Positions 1 to 7,722 of a DNA stretch of 32,600 nucleotides are shown here, piece by piece. Positions within the stretch are counted from its first letter, which is position 1; the number at the start of each line of letters is the position of its first letter. Source of the stretch: a virus. The DNA lies in IMG/VR virus record IMGVR_UViG_3300045999_006012, positions 1 through 32,600 of that record; one strand, 5' to 3'. The notes beneath the pieces were generated by a model that ran no database searches, was not told where the DNA came from, and saw nothing but the letters and a program-made list of their open reading frames with translations. A program made the position numbers and the translations under genes.

Positions 1-2
1 GA

Positions 3-506
3 GCCAAGGATTGCGACCAGATCAGCACCGCACTGGATGAACTGCTGGTCAGGCACAAGGAATCGCTGAAGGCCCAGGCCCCCACGCAGAAGTTCAAGCT
101 GGCCGATCTGCCCTGGTCCTTCCAAGACATCGATGGCGCCGCCATCTTTGTGGTCAAGGCCAAGATGAAAGCCAGCGGCATCGACCGTGACGGCCGTCGC
201 TGGACTGCTGCGCCTGCCCTGTTCGACGCCAAGGGTCAGCCGGTCAAGGACCGTGAGGCGCTGGCCAAGATGTGGTCCGGCACGGTGGGCCGCATCTCGT
301 TTGAAGCGCAGCCGTTCTACCAGGCTGCGATAGGTGCCGGCATTACCTTGCGACTGCGTGCAGTTCAGGTGATCAGCCTGATCGAGGGTGGCGGCGATGC
401 CAAGAGCTTCGGCTTCGACGACGAGGAGATCGGCTGGTCGCCCAATGCGGAGGAGGCGGTCCCGTTCGACTCCACCGGCACCGGGCCTGATGACGGGGAC
501 TTCTAG
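3..506 (+). CDS. Single-stranded DNA-binding protein, T7 gp2.5-like (5' partial)
   Basis: The reading frame is open from base 3, so the start lies outside the window and 167 C-terminal residues are visible. The sequence follows the T7 gp2.5 pattern: a lysine-rich helix (LDELLVRHKESLKA), a LPW motif, then the OB-fold part with KASG, PALFDAKGQPV and GAGITLRLRAVQV. It ends in an acidic tail with a terminal aromatic residue (GPDDGDF). In gp2.5 such a tail contacts DNA polymerase and the primase-helicase and competes with ssDNA for the OB cleft. The role is to coat ssDNA during replication and recombination. The endonuclease I gene starts inside its last codons, as expected for the gp2.5-gp3 neighbourhood. 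Confidence 0.9.
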   Translation, partial: AKDCDQISTALDELLVRHKESLKAQAPTQKFKLADLPWSFQDIDGAAIFVVKAKMKASGIDRDGRRWTAAPALFDAKGQPVKDREALAKMWSGTVGRISFEAQPFYQAAIGAGITLRLRAVQVISLIEGGGDAKSFGFDDEEIGWSPNAEEAVPFDSTGTGPDDGDF

Positions 507-876
507 GTTCCGCTCCAAGTTTGAGGCGGCAGTCGCTGCCTCACTCAGCAAGCGGGGCCTGGCATTCAACTACGAAGGGCAGGCCCTGCCGTACACCATC
601 AAGGCGATCTACACCCCCGACTTCATCCTGCCTAACGGGGTGATCGTCGAAACCAAAGGGCACTTCCCACCTGAGGACCGTCGCAAGATGCTGGCCGTCC
701 GCGACGCCCACCCCCACCTGGACATCCGGCTCTGCTTCATGAACGCAGACGTCCGCCTGTCCAGGGCCGCCAAGTCCTTGGCCTTGTGGCAATGGGCCGA
801 GAGGCACGGCTTCCTCTGGTGTGAAGGCCACATACCCACCACCTGGTTCGATGCCGTCCAAGTTCCTGAAGCATGA
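490..876 (+). CDS. Endonuclease I (Holliday junction resolvase), T7 gp3-like
   Basis: A 128-residue protein aligned by eye to T7 endonuclease I. The catalytic set is present at matching spacing: E12 in SKFEAAV, D44 in TPDFILPNG, and E54 and K56 in VETKG, corresponding to T7 E20, D55, E65 and K67. The LDIRL and C-terminal IPTTW motifs are also family-like. It resolves branched DNA, and in T7 it also degrades host DNA. The open frame extends upstream to 388, but the residues before 490 are only an alternative reading of the SSB gene. ATG 490 gives the correct N-terminus and a 17-base overlap with that gene. Confidence 0.92.
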   Translation: MTGTSRFRSKFEAAVAASLSKRGLAFNYEGQALPYTIKAIYTPDFILPNGVIVETKGHFPPEDRRKMLAVRDAHPHLDIRLCFMNADVRLSRAAKSLALWQWAERHGFLWCEGHIPTTWFDAVQVPEA

Positions 877-2455
877 GCCCTGTCCCGAGTGCGGGTCGAA
901 GGACAACTTCGCCCGGTACGACGACGGCCATGGCCACTGCTTCGGCTGCGGATACCAGGACCAACCACCACGGGACAAGCCACCACGCATGGCACCACTG
1001 GCACCACCCAAGACACCGCTGATCGAGTTCGTTTCCATCAAGGCCCTCAACAAGCGGGGCATCACAGAGGAGACGTGCAAGCTGTTCAACTACGGCACGT
1101 CCACCATGCGCGGCCAGCCCGTGCAGGTGGCCGAGTACCGCAACCAGCGGGGTGACGTCGCCGCCCAGCACGTCCGCTTCCCTGACAAGAAGTTCGCGTG
1201 GACAGGCGACACCTCCAACATGCAGCTGTGGGGCCAGCACCTCTGGCGCCAGGGCCATGGCGGTGGCACCGGCCTGTTCGTGGTGGTGACGGAAGGCGAG
1301 ATCGACGCCATGTCGGTGAGTCAGGTGCAAGGCAACCGCTTCCCTGTGGTCTCCCTTCCTAATGGCGCTCAGTCGGCCAAGAAGTACCTGGCCGCAAATG
1401 CCACATGGCTGGCGCAGTTCAGCCGCATCGTGCTGTGCTTCGACAACGACGAGCCCGGTCGCCAGGCCGCGGCCGATGCGTTGTCGGTCCTGCCCCTGGG
1501 CAAGGTGGCGATCTGTCACCTGCCCCGCAAGGACGCCAACGAGATGCTGCAGGCAGGCGAAGGCGACTTGCTCCGCGACCTGCTGTGGAAGGCCACGCCA
1601 TCTCGGCCCGATGGCATCGTCAATGCCAGCGAACTGTGGGATGAGCTGATCAAGCCGGGGGCCACTGCTGCCTGCAACTACCCCTGGCCCATGCTTGACC
1701 GCACCACCCGCGGGTTCCGCAAGGGGGAGATGGTGACGCTGTGCGCCGGCAGTGGCATCGGCAAGTCATCCATCTGCAGGGAGTGGACCCACCACTTCCT
1801 GCGCAGCGGGTTGCGGGTGGGGTACATCGCCCTGGAGGAATCCACCAAGCGCACCATGCAGGGGATCGTGGGGATCGAGCTGAACAAGCCCATCCACCTC
1901 GACCCTGCTGCAGCCACCGAGCAGGACGTCCGCTCTGCATTCGATCGGGTGTTCGGCACCGGCCGCTGCTTCCTGTACGACCACTTCGGATCCATGGACC
2001 CGGAGCGGTTGATCGAACAGATCCGCTACCTGGCCGATGGCGAAGGCTGCGACCTGGTGGTGTTGGACCACCTCACCATCGTGATCAGTGGGCTCAGTGA
2101 TCTCGACGAGCGTCGTGCCATCGACGTCACCTGCACCAAGCTCCGCCAAGTGGTGGAGCAGACGGGCATCGGGCTGGTCCTGGTGTCCCACCTGAAGCGG
2201 CCAGAAGGCCGCGGCCATGAGGAGGGAGCGCAGACGTCTCTCTCCCAGCTGCGTGGCAGCCATGCCATCGCTCAGCTGTCCGACATGGTGATCGGCGCAG
2301 AACGGAACCAGCAAGGCGACGTGTGCGACCGCAATGAACTGCAGCTGCGTGTCCTGAAAAACCGCTTCAGCGGTGAGACAGGGACCGTGGACAAGCTGCT
2401 GTACGACACCGACACCGGCCGCCTTGTTGTGCCGCTGTCCCATTACTTCAACTGA
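851..2455 (+). CDS. DNA primase-helicase, T7 gp4-like
   Basis: 534 residues from ATG 851. An in-frame GTG at 821 is possible, but the 851 start puts the zinc finger at the N-terminus as in T7. The zinc-binding primase domain has C11, C14, C30 and C33. The Toprim primase core has TEGEID (E148 to D152). The RecA-like helicase domain has Walker A AGSGIGKSS (299-307), the helicase motif LEES, and Walker B VVLDHL around D406. The end reads ERNQQGD and then LRVLKNRFSGETG, as in T7 gp4 (566 aa). It unwinds the fork and makes primers on the lagging strand. T7 gp4 ends in an acidic tail with terminal Phe that docks on the polymerase; this protein ends in LSHYFN with no acidic stretch. Confidence 0.95.
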   Translation: MPSKFLKHEPCPECGSKDNFARYDDGHGHCFGCGYQDQPPRDKPPRMAPLAPPKTPLIEFVSIKALNKRGITEETCKLFNYGTSTMRGQPVQVAEYRNQRGDVAAQHVRFPDKKFAWTGDTSNMQLWGQHLWRQGHGGGTGLFVVVTEGEIDAMSVSQVQGNRFPVVSLPNGAQSAKKYLAANATWLAQFSRIVLCFDNDEPGRQAAADALSVLPLGKVAICHLPRKDANEMLQAGEGDLLRDLLWKATPSRPDGIVNASELWDELIKPGATAACNYPWPMLDRTTRGFRKGEMVTLCAGSGIGKSSICREWTHHFLRSGLRVGYIALEESTKRTMQGIVGIELNKPIHLDPAAATEQDVRSAFDRVFGTGRCFLYDHFGSMDPERLIEQIRYLADGEGCDLVVLDHLTIVISGLSDLDERRAIDVTCTKLRQVVEQTGIGLVLVSHLKRPEGRGHEEGAQTSLSQLRGSHAIAQLSDMVIGAERNQQGDVCDRNELQLRVLKNRFSGETGTVDKLLYDTDTGRLVVPLSHYFN

Positions 2456-2463
2456 CACCCACC

Positions 2464-2670
2464 ATGAACTGCCCATCCTGTGACACCGACAAGCATCGAG
2501 TCCTGCAGACCAGACAGGAGACGTCGGAGTCCACCATCCGTCACCGCATCTGCCGCAACTGCGGCCATGAGTTCTACACGGTGGAGGTGGACCTGCCGGC
2601 TGGTGCCGTGAAAAACAAGCACGAAGGCCTGGCGCGGACTGATGGCTTCAAGCGGATCACCTTCAGCTGA
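2464..2670 (+). CDS. Small zinc-ribbon protein, NrdR N-terminus-like
   Basis: 68 residues. Two CxxC knuckles, CPSC (residues 3-6) and CRNC (30-33), flank a segment with RQETSESTIRHR, followed by GHEFYTVEV. This layout resembles the zinc ribbon of the bacterial regulator NrdR (MxCPxC, arginine-rich linker, CxxCGxxFTTxE), but there is no ATP-cone domain. A DNA- or RNA-binding regulatory role is an inference. It starts 8 bases after the primase-helicase gene, with no strong Shine-Dalgarno sequence, and its TGA shares a base with the next ATG (TGATG). It occupies the slot where T7 has the DNA polymerase gene. Confidence 0.75.
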   Translation: MNCPSCDTDKHRVLQTRQETSESTIRHRICRNCGHEFYTVEVDLPAGAVKNKHEGLARTDGFKRITFS

Positions 2671-3059
2671 TGACTGACATGACAGCCAACCAACCCACCG
2701 ACTGGCGAGCGCTGTGCGCTGATCAACTGCCCGAACTGCGTGGAATGTTTGAGCGCATCCTGTGTGTTGCTCGCTCATCCGGCGGGCCAACTGTTGGAAA
2801 CATCCAGCTGGCCGATCGACTGATAGATGCCGTTGTGAGCTGGTCTGCCACTGCCCTGGCCCAGCCCGAGCCGCAGGGGCCGACGGATGAGGAAATCGAC
2901 GATCAGTTCTTTGCACATTGTTATACCGACGATTTTGGCAATGAATTGATGGAGATTCAGCAATTCCGCAAAGGCGCCCGCACCATCCTTGCCCGCCTTG
3001 GCCGCCCCGCTATCAAGCCGGTGCCCGTCGCTGAGCCGCTGCCGGGGCCGCATGGCTGA
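2670..3059 (+). CDS. Hypothetical protein, 129 aa
   Basis: I do not recognise a domain. The N-terminal half (about residues 10-65) is predicted helical, and a QPEPQGPTDEEIDD segment leads into an acidic and aromatic region (DDQFFAHCYTDDFGNELMEIQQF) and a proline-rich tail. The start is ATG 2670, coupled to the previous stop as TGATG. Bases 2900-2980 look less GC-rich than the flanks. The position between the primase-helicase and exonuclease genes suggests early or middle expression with replication genes. The function is unknown. Confidence 0.7.
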   Translation: MTDMTANQPTDWRALCADQLPELRGMFERILCVARSSGGPTVGNIQLADRLIDAVVSWSATALAQPEPQGPTDEEIDDQFFAHCYTDDFGNELMEIQQFRKGARTILARLGRPAIKPVPVAEPLPGPHG

Positions 3060-3336
3060 CGCCCGCCCCACCTATTGGTCGACGCCCGATCGCAAGACCA
3101 GCATCACCGTCGTCTATTACAAGGACAGCGGTAGCCATGCGTTCGTGGTCTACACCAACGGCAGGTCTGCCCAGCTGTGTCGCACCGCCAACGACGCAGC
3201 CAAGGCGATCAAGTGGCCGGCCAACCTGACCACCGGGGCGGCGGCCCGTCAGTTCCTGGCCCACTGGGGCTACAAGCCGCCGGCCAAGAAGCAACCAGCA
3301 CCTGAGCCCAACGACAACACCAAGACCATCATCTGA
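3052..3336 (+). CDS. Hypothetical protein, 94 aa
   Basis: The start chosen is ATG 3052 (MADARPTYWS), preceded by a G-rich stretch (GGGG) that can act as a ribosome site and overlapping the previous gene by 8 bases. The open frame reaches back to 2989, but the upstream residues are only an alternative reading of that gene. About residues 10-55 look like a beta-rich domain (KTSITVVYYKD, HAFVVYTNGRSAQL), followed by a helix and a proline/lysine-rich tail. I recognise no family. It lies 3 bases before the exonuclease gene and is probably co-translated with it. Confidence 0.72.
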   Translation: MADARPTYWSTPDRKTSITVVYYKDSGSHAFVVYTNGRSAQLCRTANDAAKAIKWPANLTTGAAARQFLAHWGYKPPAKKQPAPEPNDNTKTII

Positions 3337-3339
3337 ACC

Positions 3340-4098
3340 ATGACCTTGCTGATCGACGCTGATCACCTGATCCATTCCGCCTGCGCTGCCTGTGAATGTG
3401 ACATTCGTTGGGACGAGTGGATCAACACGCTGCACCTGGAGCAGGCCGACGTCAAAGACTTCATCACCATGCGCCTGTCCTACTGGCGTGAGCTGGCCGG
3501 CGACGACGGGGTGGTGATGTGCTTCTCCGACTATCCCACCTTCAGACACCAGGTCAACCAGCAATACAAGGCCAACCGCATCGGCAAGCGCAAGCCACTG
3601 GGCCTGCGCGACATCCGGCAGTGGGTGCAGGAGGAGTATCACCACCGCATCTGCGCTGGCCTGGAGGCCGACGACGTGCTGGGCCTGCTCGCCACCAACG
3701 GCAGCTACCCTCGGCCGATCATCGTGTCCATCGACAAGGACATGCGGACGGTCCCCTGCTCACTGCTGGCCGGCGACCAGGTGGAAACTGTCACGTTGCT
3801 GGAGGCCAACCGCAACTGGATGAAGCAGGCCCTGACAGGTGACACGACAGACAACTACCCCGGCTTGAAGGGAGTGGGCCCTGTCACTGCCGAGAAGATG
3901 CTGGGTCCTGCCGCCACCCTGCCCGAGATGTGGGACACCGTGGTTGCGGCATACCAAAAGGCGGGCCGCACCATGATGGATGCGCTGATGAATGCACGCA
4001 TGGCCAGGATCCTGCGCCATGGCGACTACGACTTCCACACTGGAGAGATCCAGCTGTGGGATCCCGACCGTGACCCTGCGATGAAGGCCAATGGATGA
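3340..4098 (+). CDS. 5'-3' exonuclease, T7 gp6-like (PIN/FEN fold)
   Basis: 252 residues with the metal-binding acidic residues of the FEN/5'-nuclease superfamily in order: D6 and D8 (LLIDADH), E109, D111 and D112 (LEADDVLG), D132 and D134 (SIDKDM), and D168 and D171 (TGDTTDNYPGLKGVG). The last leads into the helix-hairpin-helix that holds duplex DNA. The conserved basic YKANR segment precedes them. In T7, gp6 removes RNA primers and digests host DNA. The length is somewhat below T7 gp6 (300 aa), but all key residues are present. It overlaps the next small gene by 8 bases. Confidence 0.93.
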   Translation: MTLLIDADHLIHSACAACECDIRWDEWINTLHLEQADVKDFITMRLSYWRELAGDDGVVMCFSDYPTFRHQVNQQYKANRIGKRKPLGLRDIRQWVQEEYHHRICAGLEADDVLGLLATNGSYPRPIIVSIDKDMRTVPCSLLAGDQVETVTLLEANRNWMKQALTGDTTDNYPGLKGVGPVTAEKMLGPAATLPEMWDTVVAAYQKAGRTMMDALMNARMARILRHGDYDFHTGEIQLWDPDRDPAMKANG

Positions 4099-4282
4099 CG
4101 ACACCCTCTGGCCACCGATTGACGAGGCCCTGCTGAAGAAACTGGACGAGGTGTTCCCCGAAAGGTGTCCCGACATCAGCCACCGCAAGCGGAAGATTTG
4201 GATGGATGCCGGGGCCCGCAGCGTGGTGCGCATGTTGCGCTCCATATATCTTGAGCAGCAGGACCAGCAAGCCGAAGGCTGA
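4091..4282 (+). CDS. Conserved small phage protein, 63 aa
   Basis: A short soluble protein with a helical pattern: LLKKLDEVFPERCPD, then RKIWMDAGARSVVRMLRSIY. Similar small proteins with an FPE..P motif and a RxVVR helix are, as I recall, common in T7-like phages between the exonuclease and the virion genes. The function is not known. It overlaps the end of the exonuclease gene by 8 bases and is followed 3 bases later by the gp7.3-like gene, so it sits at the junction of the replication and virion blocks. Confidence 0.75.
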   Translation: MDDDTLWPPIDEALLKKLDEVFPERCPDISHRKRKIWMDAGARSVVRMLRSIYLEQQDQQAEG

Positions 4283-4285
4283 GCC

Positions 4286-5011
4286 ATGTGCAAACCCAAG
4301 ATGCCGGCTGCTCCGGTCAGCCCCTATGCCGCCGGCAGTCGGTACGACGCAGCCAAGGCGGAGCTGGAGGCAGCCAAGAAGGCTGAAGCGGAAGGCGCCC
4401 CGCCTGTCACCCGTGAGGCGCTGGCCTTGAGGGGTGGCAAGGGGTTTGTGGGCAAGGCGCCTATCACGATGACCACCACATCGTCTCAGCGCCTGCAGAA
4501 AGCACAGCAAGAGTTCGCTGCAGCTGAGCGGGACTACATCAACTCCGGCGCCCAGGGGATGCGCGAGGCGGAGCAGCAGCAGGCCCAGCAGCAGCAGGCT
4601 GCCTACGACCGGATGATGGCGGACCAGCGGGCATCGCAGCAGGCGATGCAGCAGCAGTACCAGCAGATGATGGCGGCGCAGCAGCAGGCGCAGCAGCAGG
4701 CTTTCGCCCAGCAGGCGGAGGCCACCAGGATCCAGCAGGAGGCCATGCGCCGGCAGGCCGATGAGGCCCGGCAGGCGCAAGAAGAGGCCATGACCCGGGC
4801 CCGGGCCGAGTCCGACGCCCGTGCCGCTGAGCAGCGCCGCATCTCCCAGGCCATGGCCGCACCTGCTGCCAACCCCAGCGCCACTGACGCCCGGGCTTCG
4901 CTTGGCGTTGGGCCTGGACTGCGCAGCACCGGCAGGGGGCGCCGCCGTTATCGGACTGGTGACTCTGGCCTGGCCATCGCAGGCGGTGGTCTCAACATCC
5001 CCGTGGGCTGA
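4286..5011 (+). CDS. Gln-rich virion protein, probable T7 gp7.3-like
   Basis: 241 residues in three parts: an N-terminal Ala/Lys-rich region, a long helical Gln/Ala-rich stretch (about residues 94-185, many QQQ and AQQQA runs), and a short basic and glycine-rich end (GRGRRRYRTG, then GGGLNIPVG). The end resembles that of T7 gp7.3, which has a basic stretch followed by SSGGGINI, and the gene sits directly before the portal as gene 7.3 does. T7 gp7.3 is a small virion protein needed for host range/adsorption and ejected with DNA. The protein here is much longer because of the Gln-rich middle. The family assignment rests on the C-terminus and position only. Its stop overlaps the portal ATG (TGATG). 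Confidence 0.65.
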   Translation: MCKPKMPAAPVSPYAAGSRYDAAKAELEAAKKAEAEGAPPVTREALALRGGKGFVGKAPITMTTTSSQRLQKAQQEFAAAERDYINSGAQGMREAEQQQAQQQQAAYDRMMADQRASQQAMQQQYQQMMAAQQQAQQQAFAQQAEATRIQQEAMRRQADEARQAQEEAMTRARAESDARAAEQRRISQAMAAPAANPSATDARASLGVGPGLRSTGRGRRRYRTGDSGLAIAGGGLNIPVG

Positions 5012-6696
5012 TGGAACTGAACCTGACCAAGAACGTCGATCGCCAGTCCAAGCCATATGGCGACGGCGGGCAGGGCAAGGTGGCCGCGGCCTACCACCGC
5101 ATGACCACCTACCGGGATTCGTTTCTGCAGCGGGCCCGGGACTGCAGCAAGGTCACGATCCCAACCCTGATCCCCGATGAGGGGGGCATGGAGCACGGGA
5201 AGTTCAAGACCCCGTACCAGTCGCTTGGTGCGCGGGGTGTGAACTACCTGGCCAGCAAGCTGCTGATCAGCTTGTTCCCGCCCAACGCCGCCTTCTTCAA
5301 GCTGGAGATCGACGACCTGGCGCTGCGCATTGCAGAGCAGGGGCCCGAGATCAAGACCGAGCTGGATGCCGCCCTGGTCCGGGTCGAGCACGCAGTCATG
5401 TCGGTGCTGGAAACAGCCAACGGCCGGGCTTCCATGCACGAAGCGTTCAAGCACCTGCTGGTCGGCGGCAACGTCCTGCTGTACGTCGACAGCGATGGCA
5501 TCAAGGTGATCCACCTGAACCGCTACTGCGTGCAGCGGGATCCGATGGGCAACCCCGCCAAGATCGTGGTGCTGGAGGAGGTGACGCCCGACGTCCTGCC
5601 CGAGGGATTCATCGAGGAGGACGAGCAGGAGGAGCACACGTACCCCGACCGCAAGACCGTGAAGGTCTACACCTGCGTCGAGTACGAGGACCGCCGGTGC
5701 CATTGGTACCAGGAGGCGCTGGGCAAGGAGATCCCCGGCACCCACGGCATGTGCGCTGCGGACGTGTCGCCATGGATCCCGCTCCGCTTCAACCGGGTGG
5801 ACGGGGAGGAGTACGGCCGCGGCTACGTCGAGGAGTATTACGGCGACCTGCTCGCCCTGGAGGGGCTGTATCAGGCGGTGCTGGAAGGCAGTGCTGCTGC
5901 CGCCAAAATCCTGTTCCTGGTCAACCCCAACGGCACCACCCGCCCACGCACTCTGGCCAATGCAGCCAACGGCGCCATCGTCCAGGGCAACGCCGCTGAC
6001 GTGACCGTGATCCAGAGCCAGAAGGCTCAGGATCTGAGCATTGCGTCCAGCACCATCGAGCGGATCGAGGGGCGGATGCAGTACGCCTTCCTGCTGAACA
6101 CTGCCATCCAGCGGCCGGGTGAACGGGTGACAGCAGAAGAGATCAGGTACATGAGCCAGGAGCTGGAGGCTGGCGTCGGCGGCCTGTACTCGATCCTGAC
6201 CCAGGAGCTGCAGCTGCCGCTGGTGCGCCGGCTGATGCACCTGCTGCGCAAGCAGCGCAAGCTGCCGCCCTTCCCCCAGGTGGACGGCAAGCCGGTGGTG
6301 AGCCCCAAGCCCGTCACCGGCCTGGAAGCCATCGGCCGCGGCGACGACCGCAACAAGCTGGTCGACTTCCTGGCGACCGTGCAGCAGGCCCTGGGCCCCG
6401 AGGCCCTGGCCCGTTACATCAACGTGCCGGAGGCGCTGGCACGACTGGCTGCCGCTGAATCCATCGACACCACCAACTTGGTGAAGACACAGCAGGAACT
6501 GCAGAGCGAAGAAGATGCAGCACGACAAGCAGAACAGGAGCTGATGCAACAGCAACAGCAACAAGAAATGATGCAGGCTGGCCTTAAGTCACCCGCCCTC
6601 GCCAAACTGACGGACGGGTACGTTCAGCAACAGCTATCCCAAGGAGAACCAACTGATGCCGCGCCAGAGCAGCAAGCCCCAGGACTCGCAGTCTGA
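5011..6696 (+). CDS. Portal / head-tail connector, T7 gp8-like
   Basis: 561 residues (T7 gp8 is 536). The N-terminal part has the family signature YRDSFLQRARDCSKVTIPTL, KFKTPYQSLGARGVNYLASKL and LFPPNAAFFKL, which matches T7 gp8 segment by segment. The middle has the wing/stem pattern and VEEYYGDLLALEGLYQAVLEG. The C-terminus is a Gln/Glu-rich helix (EEDAARQAEQELMQQQQQQ). Twelve copies would form the DNA gate at the capsid vertex that binds terminase during packaging and the tail afterwards. The start overlaps the previous stop; the end overlaps the next small ORF by 41 bases. Confidence 0.95.
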   Translation: MELNLTKNVDRQSKPYGDGGQGKVAAAYHRMTTYRDSFLQRARDCSKVTIPTLIPDEGGMEHGKFKTPYQSLGARGVNYLASKLLISLFPPNAAFFKLEIDDLALRIAEQGPEIKTELDAALVRVEHAVMSVLETANGRASMHEAFKHLLVGGNVLLYVDSDGIKVIHLNRYCVQRDPMGNPAKIVVLEEVTPDVLPEGFIEEDEQEEHTYPDRKTVKVYTCVEYEDRRCHWYQEALGKEIPGTHGMCAADVSPWIPLRFNRVDGEEYGRGYVEEYYGDLLALEGLYQAVLEGSAAAAKILFLVNPNGTTRPRTLANAANGAIVQGNAADVTVIQSQKAQDLSIASSTIERIEGRMQYAFLLNTAIQRPGERVTAEEIRYMSQELEAGVGGLYSILTQELQLPLVRRLMHLLRKQRKLPPFPQVDGKPVVSPKPVTGLEAIGRGDDRNKLVDFLATVQQALGPEALARYINVPEALARLAAAESIDTTNLVKTQQELQSEEDAARQAEQELMQQQQQQEMMQAGLKSPALAKLTDGYVQQQLSQGEPTDAAPEQQAPGLAV

Positions 6697-6847
6697 AGTC
6701 TCCCTGATCAACAAGGATTCCGAGCTGCCGCCTCATCCGGTCAGCGAAGACATTGTGGTGTGCGAAGTGAAAAGCCGGGCCAAGCCTGAGCCTGCACCTG
6801 CACCTGTCGTGACCACAGACAAAGACGGCACCATCACCATCAAGTGA
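6656..6847 (+). CDS. Small hypothetical protein, 63 aa, between portal and scaffold
   Basis: The ORF starts inside the last 41 bases of the portal gene. A good ribosome site (AAGGAG) lies about 11 bases before ATG 6656, which supports translation. The product is hydrophilic: an acidic middle (SEDIVVCEVKS), a proline/alanine-rich stretch, and an end reading TTDKDGTITIK. No domain is recognised. Its stop overlaps a possible GTG start of the scaffold gene, suggesting coupling. T7-like phages often carry a tiny gene here; a head assembly role is a guess. Confidence 0.65.
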   Translation: MPRQSSKPQDSQSEVSLINKDSELPPHPVSEDIVVCEVKSRAKPEPAPAPVVTTDKDGTITIK

Positions 6848-6852
6848 CACCC

Positions 6853-7671
6853 ATGCCAGAACCCATCACCATCGTTCAAGAAGCAACGCCGGCCCTGTCT
6901 CCTGAGAACCAGGAGATGCTGCAGTCCCTGGAGCAGGAGCAGCAGACCAAGCAACCCCAGCTGCTGGCCGGCAAGTACAAGTCCGTCGACGACCTGGAGA
7001 AGGCGTACAAGGAACTGCAGACCAAGCTGAGCCAGGGTCGCACCGAGGAACCCGCAGAGGAGCCGGCAGAGGAAGCCGAGGAGTCCGAGGAGGAGCAACC
7101 GGCGGGCGACGCCCGGGAGATCTACGGCGACCTGATCGGCGGCCGGCTGGAGGAGGCTGGAGTCGACTTCAAGTCCATGTCGGATCGCTTCTCCCAAGCC
7201 GGCAAGCTGGACGGCGGGGACTACGACCAGCTGGCGCAGGCTGGCTTCAGCCGTGAGATGGTCGACGCCTACCTCACGGGCCTGAACTACCAGGTCACGA
7301 AGGACAGCCAGCTGGCCACGCAGGAGGTGGCCGCCATCAAGCAGCAGTACGGCGGCGACGCCGGCTATGCCGCAATGATCGAGTGGGCCAGCAGCAACCT
7401 GCCCAAGGGGGAGGTGGACGCCTTCAACAAGGTGATCAACAGCCAGCCGCTGGACGTCGTGAAGTTGGCGGTCGCCGGCCTGCACGCCAAGTACAGCGAG
7501 TCGGTGGGCCGCGAGCCGAAGCTAGTCAGCGGCAGGGCCCCCAAGGCCTCGGGCGAGAAGTACGAGTCCACCGCCCAGGTGGTGGCCGCCATGTCCGACC
7601 CCCGCTACCAGTCCGACCCGGCCTATCGCCGGAAGGTGGAGGAGAGGCTTGCCAGGTCCAGCATCATGTAG
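6853..7671 (+). CDS. Capsid scaffolding protein, T7 gp9-like
   Basis: 272 residues from ATG 6853 (GTG 6844 would add three residues). It has the usual composition of gp9-type scaffolds: LAGKYKSVDDLEKAYKEL near the N-terminus, a strongly acidic middle (EEPAEEPAEEAEESEEEQ), a helical core, and a conserved end with MSDPRYQSDPAYRRKVEERL. In T7 the C-terminal helix contacts the capsid shell and the scaffold leaves before DNA fills the head. It is the last gene before a strong intrinsic terminator, so scaffold and capsid are transcriptionally separated. Confidence 0.92.
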   Translation: MPEPITIVQEATPALSPENQEMLQSLEQEQQTKQPQLLAGKYKSVDDLEKAYKELQTKLSQGRTEEPAEEPAEEAEESEEEQPAGDAREIYGDLIGGRLEEAGVDFKSMSDRFSQAGKLDGGDYDQLAQAGFSREMVDAYLTGLNYQVTKDSQLATQEVAAIKQQYGGDAGYAAMIEWASSNLPKGEVDAFNKVINSQPLDVVKLAVAGLHAKYSESVGREPKLVSGRAPKASGEKYESTAQVVAAMSDPRYQSDPAYRRKVEERLARSSIM

Positions 7672-7691
7672 ATGCAGGAGGAAAGGGATCC

Positions 7692-7721
7692 AGCCCCGGT
7701 CCACAAGTCCGGGGCTTTTTT
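7692..7721 (+). terminator. Intrinsic terminator after the scaffold gene
   Basis: A perfect 8-bp stem, AGCCCCGG (7692-7699) with CCGGGGCT (7709-7716), has a 9-base loop and is followed by a T-run to 7721. This is a canonical Rho-independent terminator. It lies 20 bases after the scaffold stop and 130 bases before the capsid start, so some upstream transcripts should end here. Confidence 0.88.
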
Positions 7722-7722
7722 G

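Noticed and set aside
4560-4760. CAG-rich repeat as a possible tandem DNA repeat
   Set aside because: The repetition follows from the Gln/Ala-rich helix with preferred CAG codons. Units are irregular and do not suggest a separate DNA element.
4948-6564. Minus-strand open frame of 538 codons opposite the portal gene
   Set aside because: The portal frame is unambiguous, and the antisense product shows no domain and no ribosome site worth noting.
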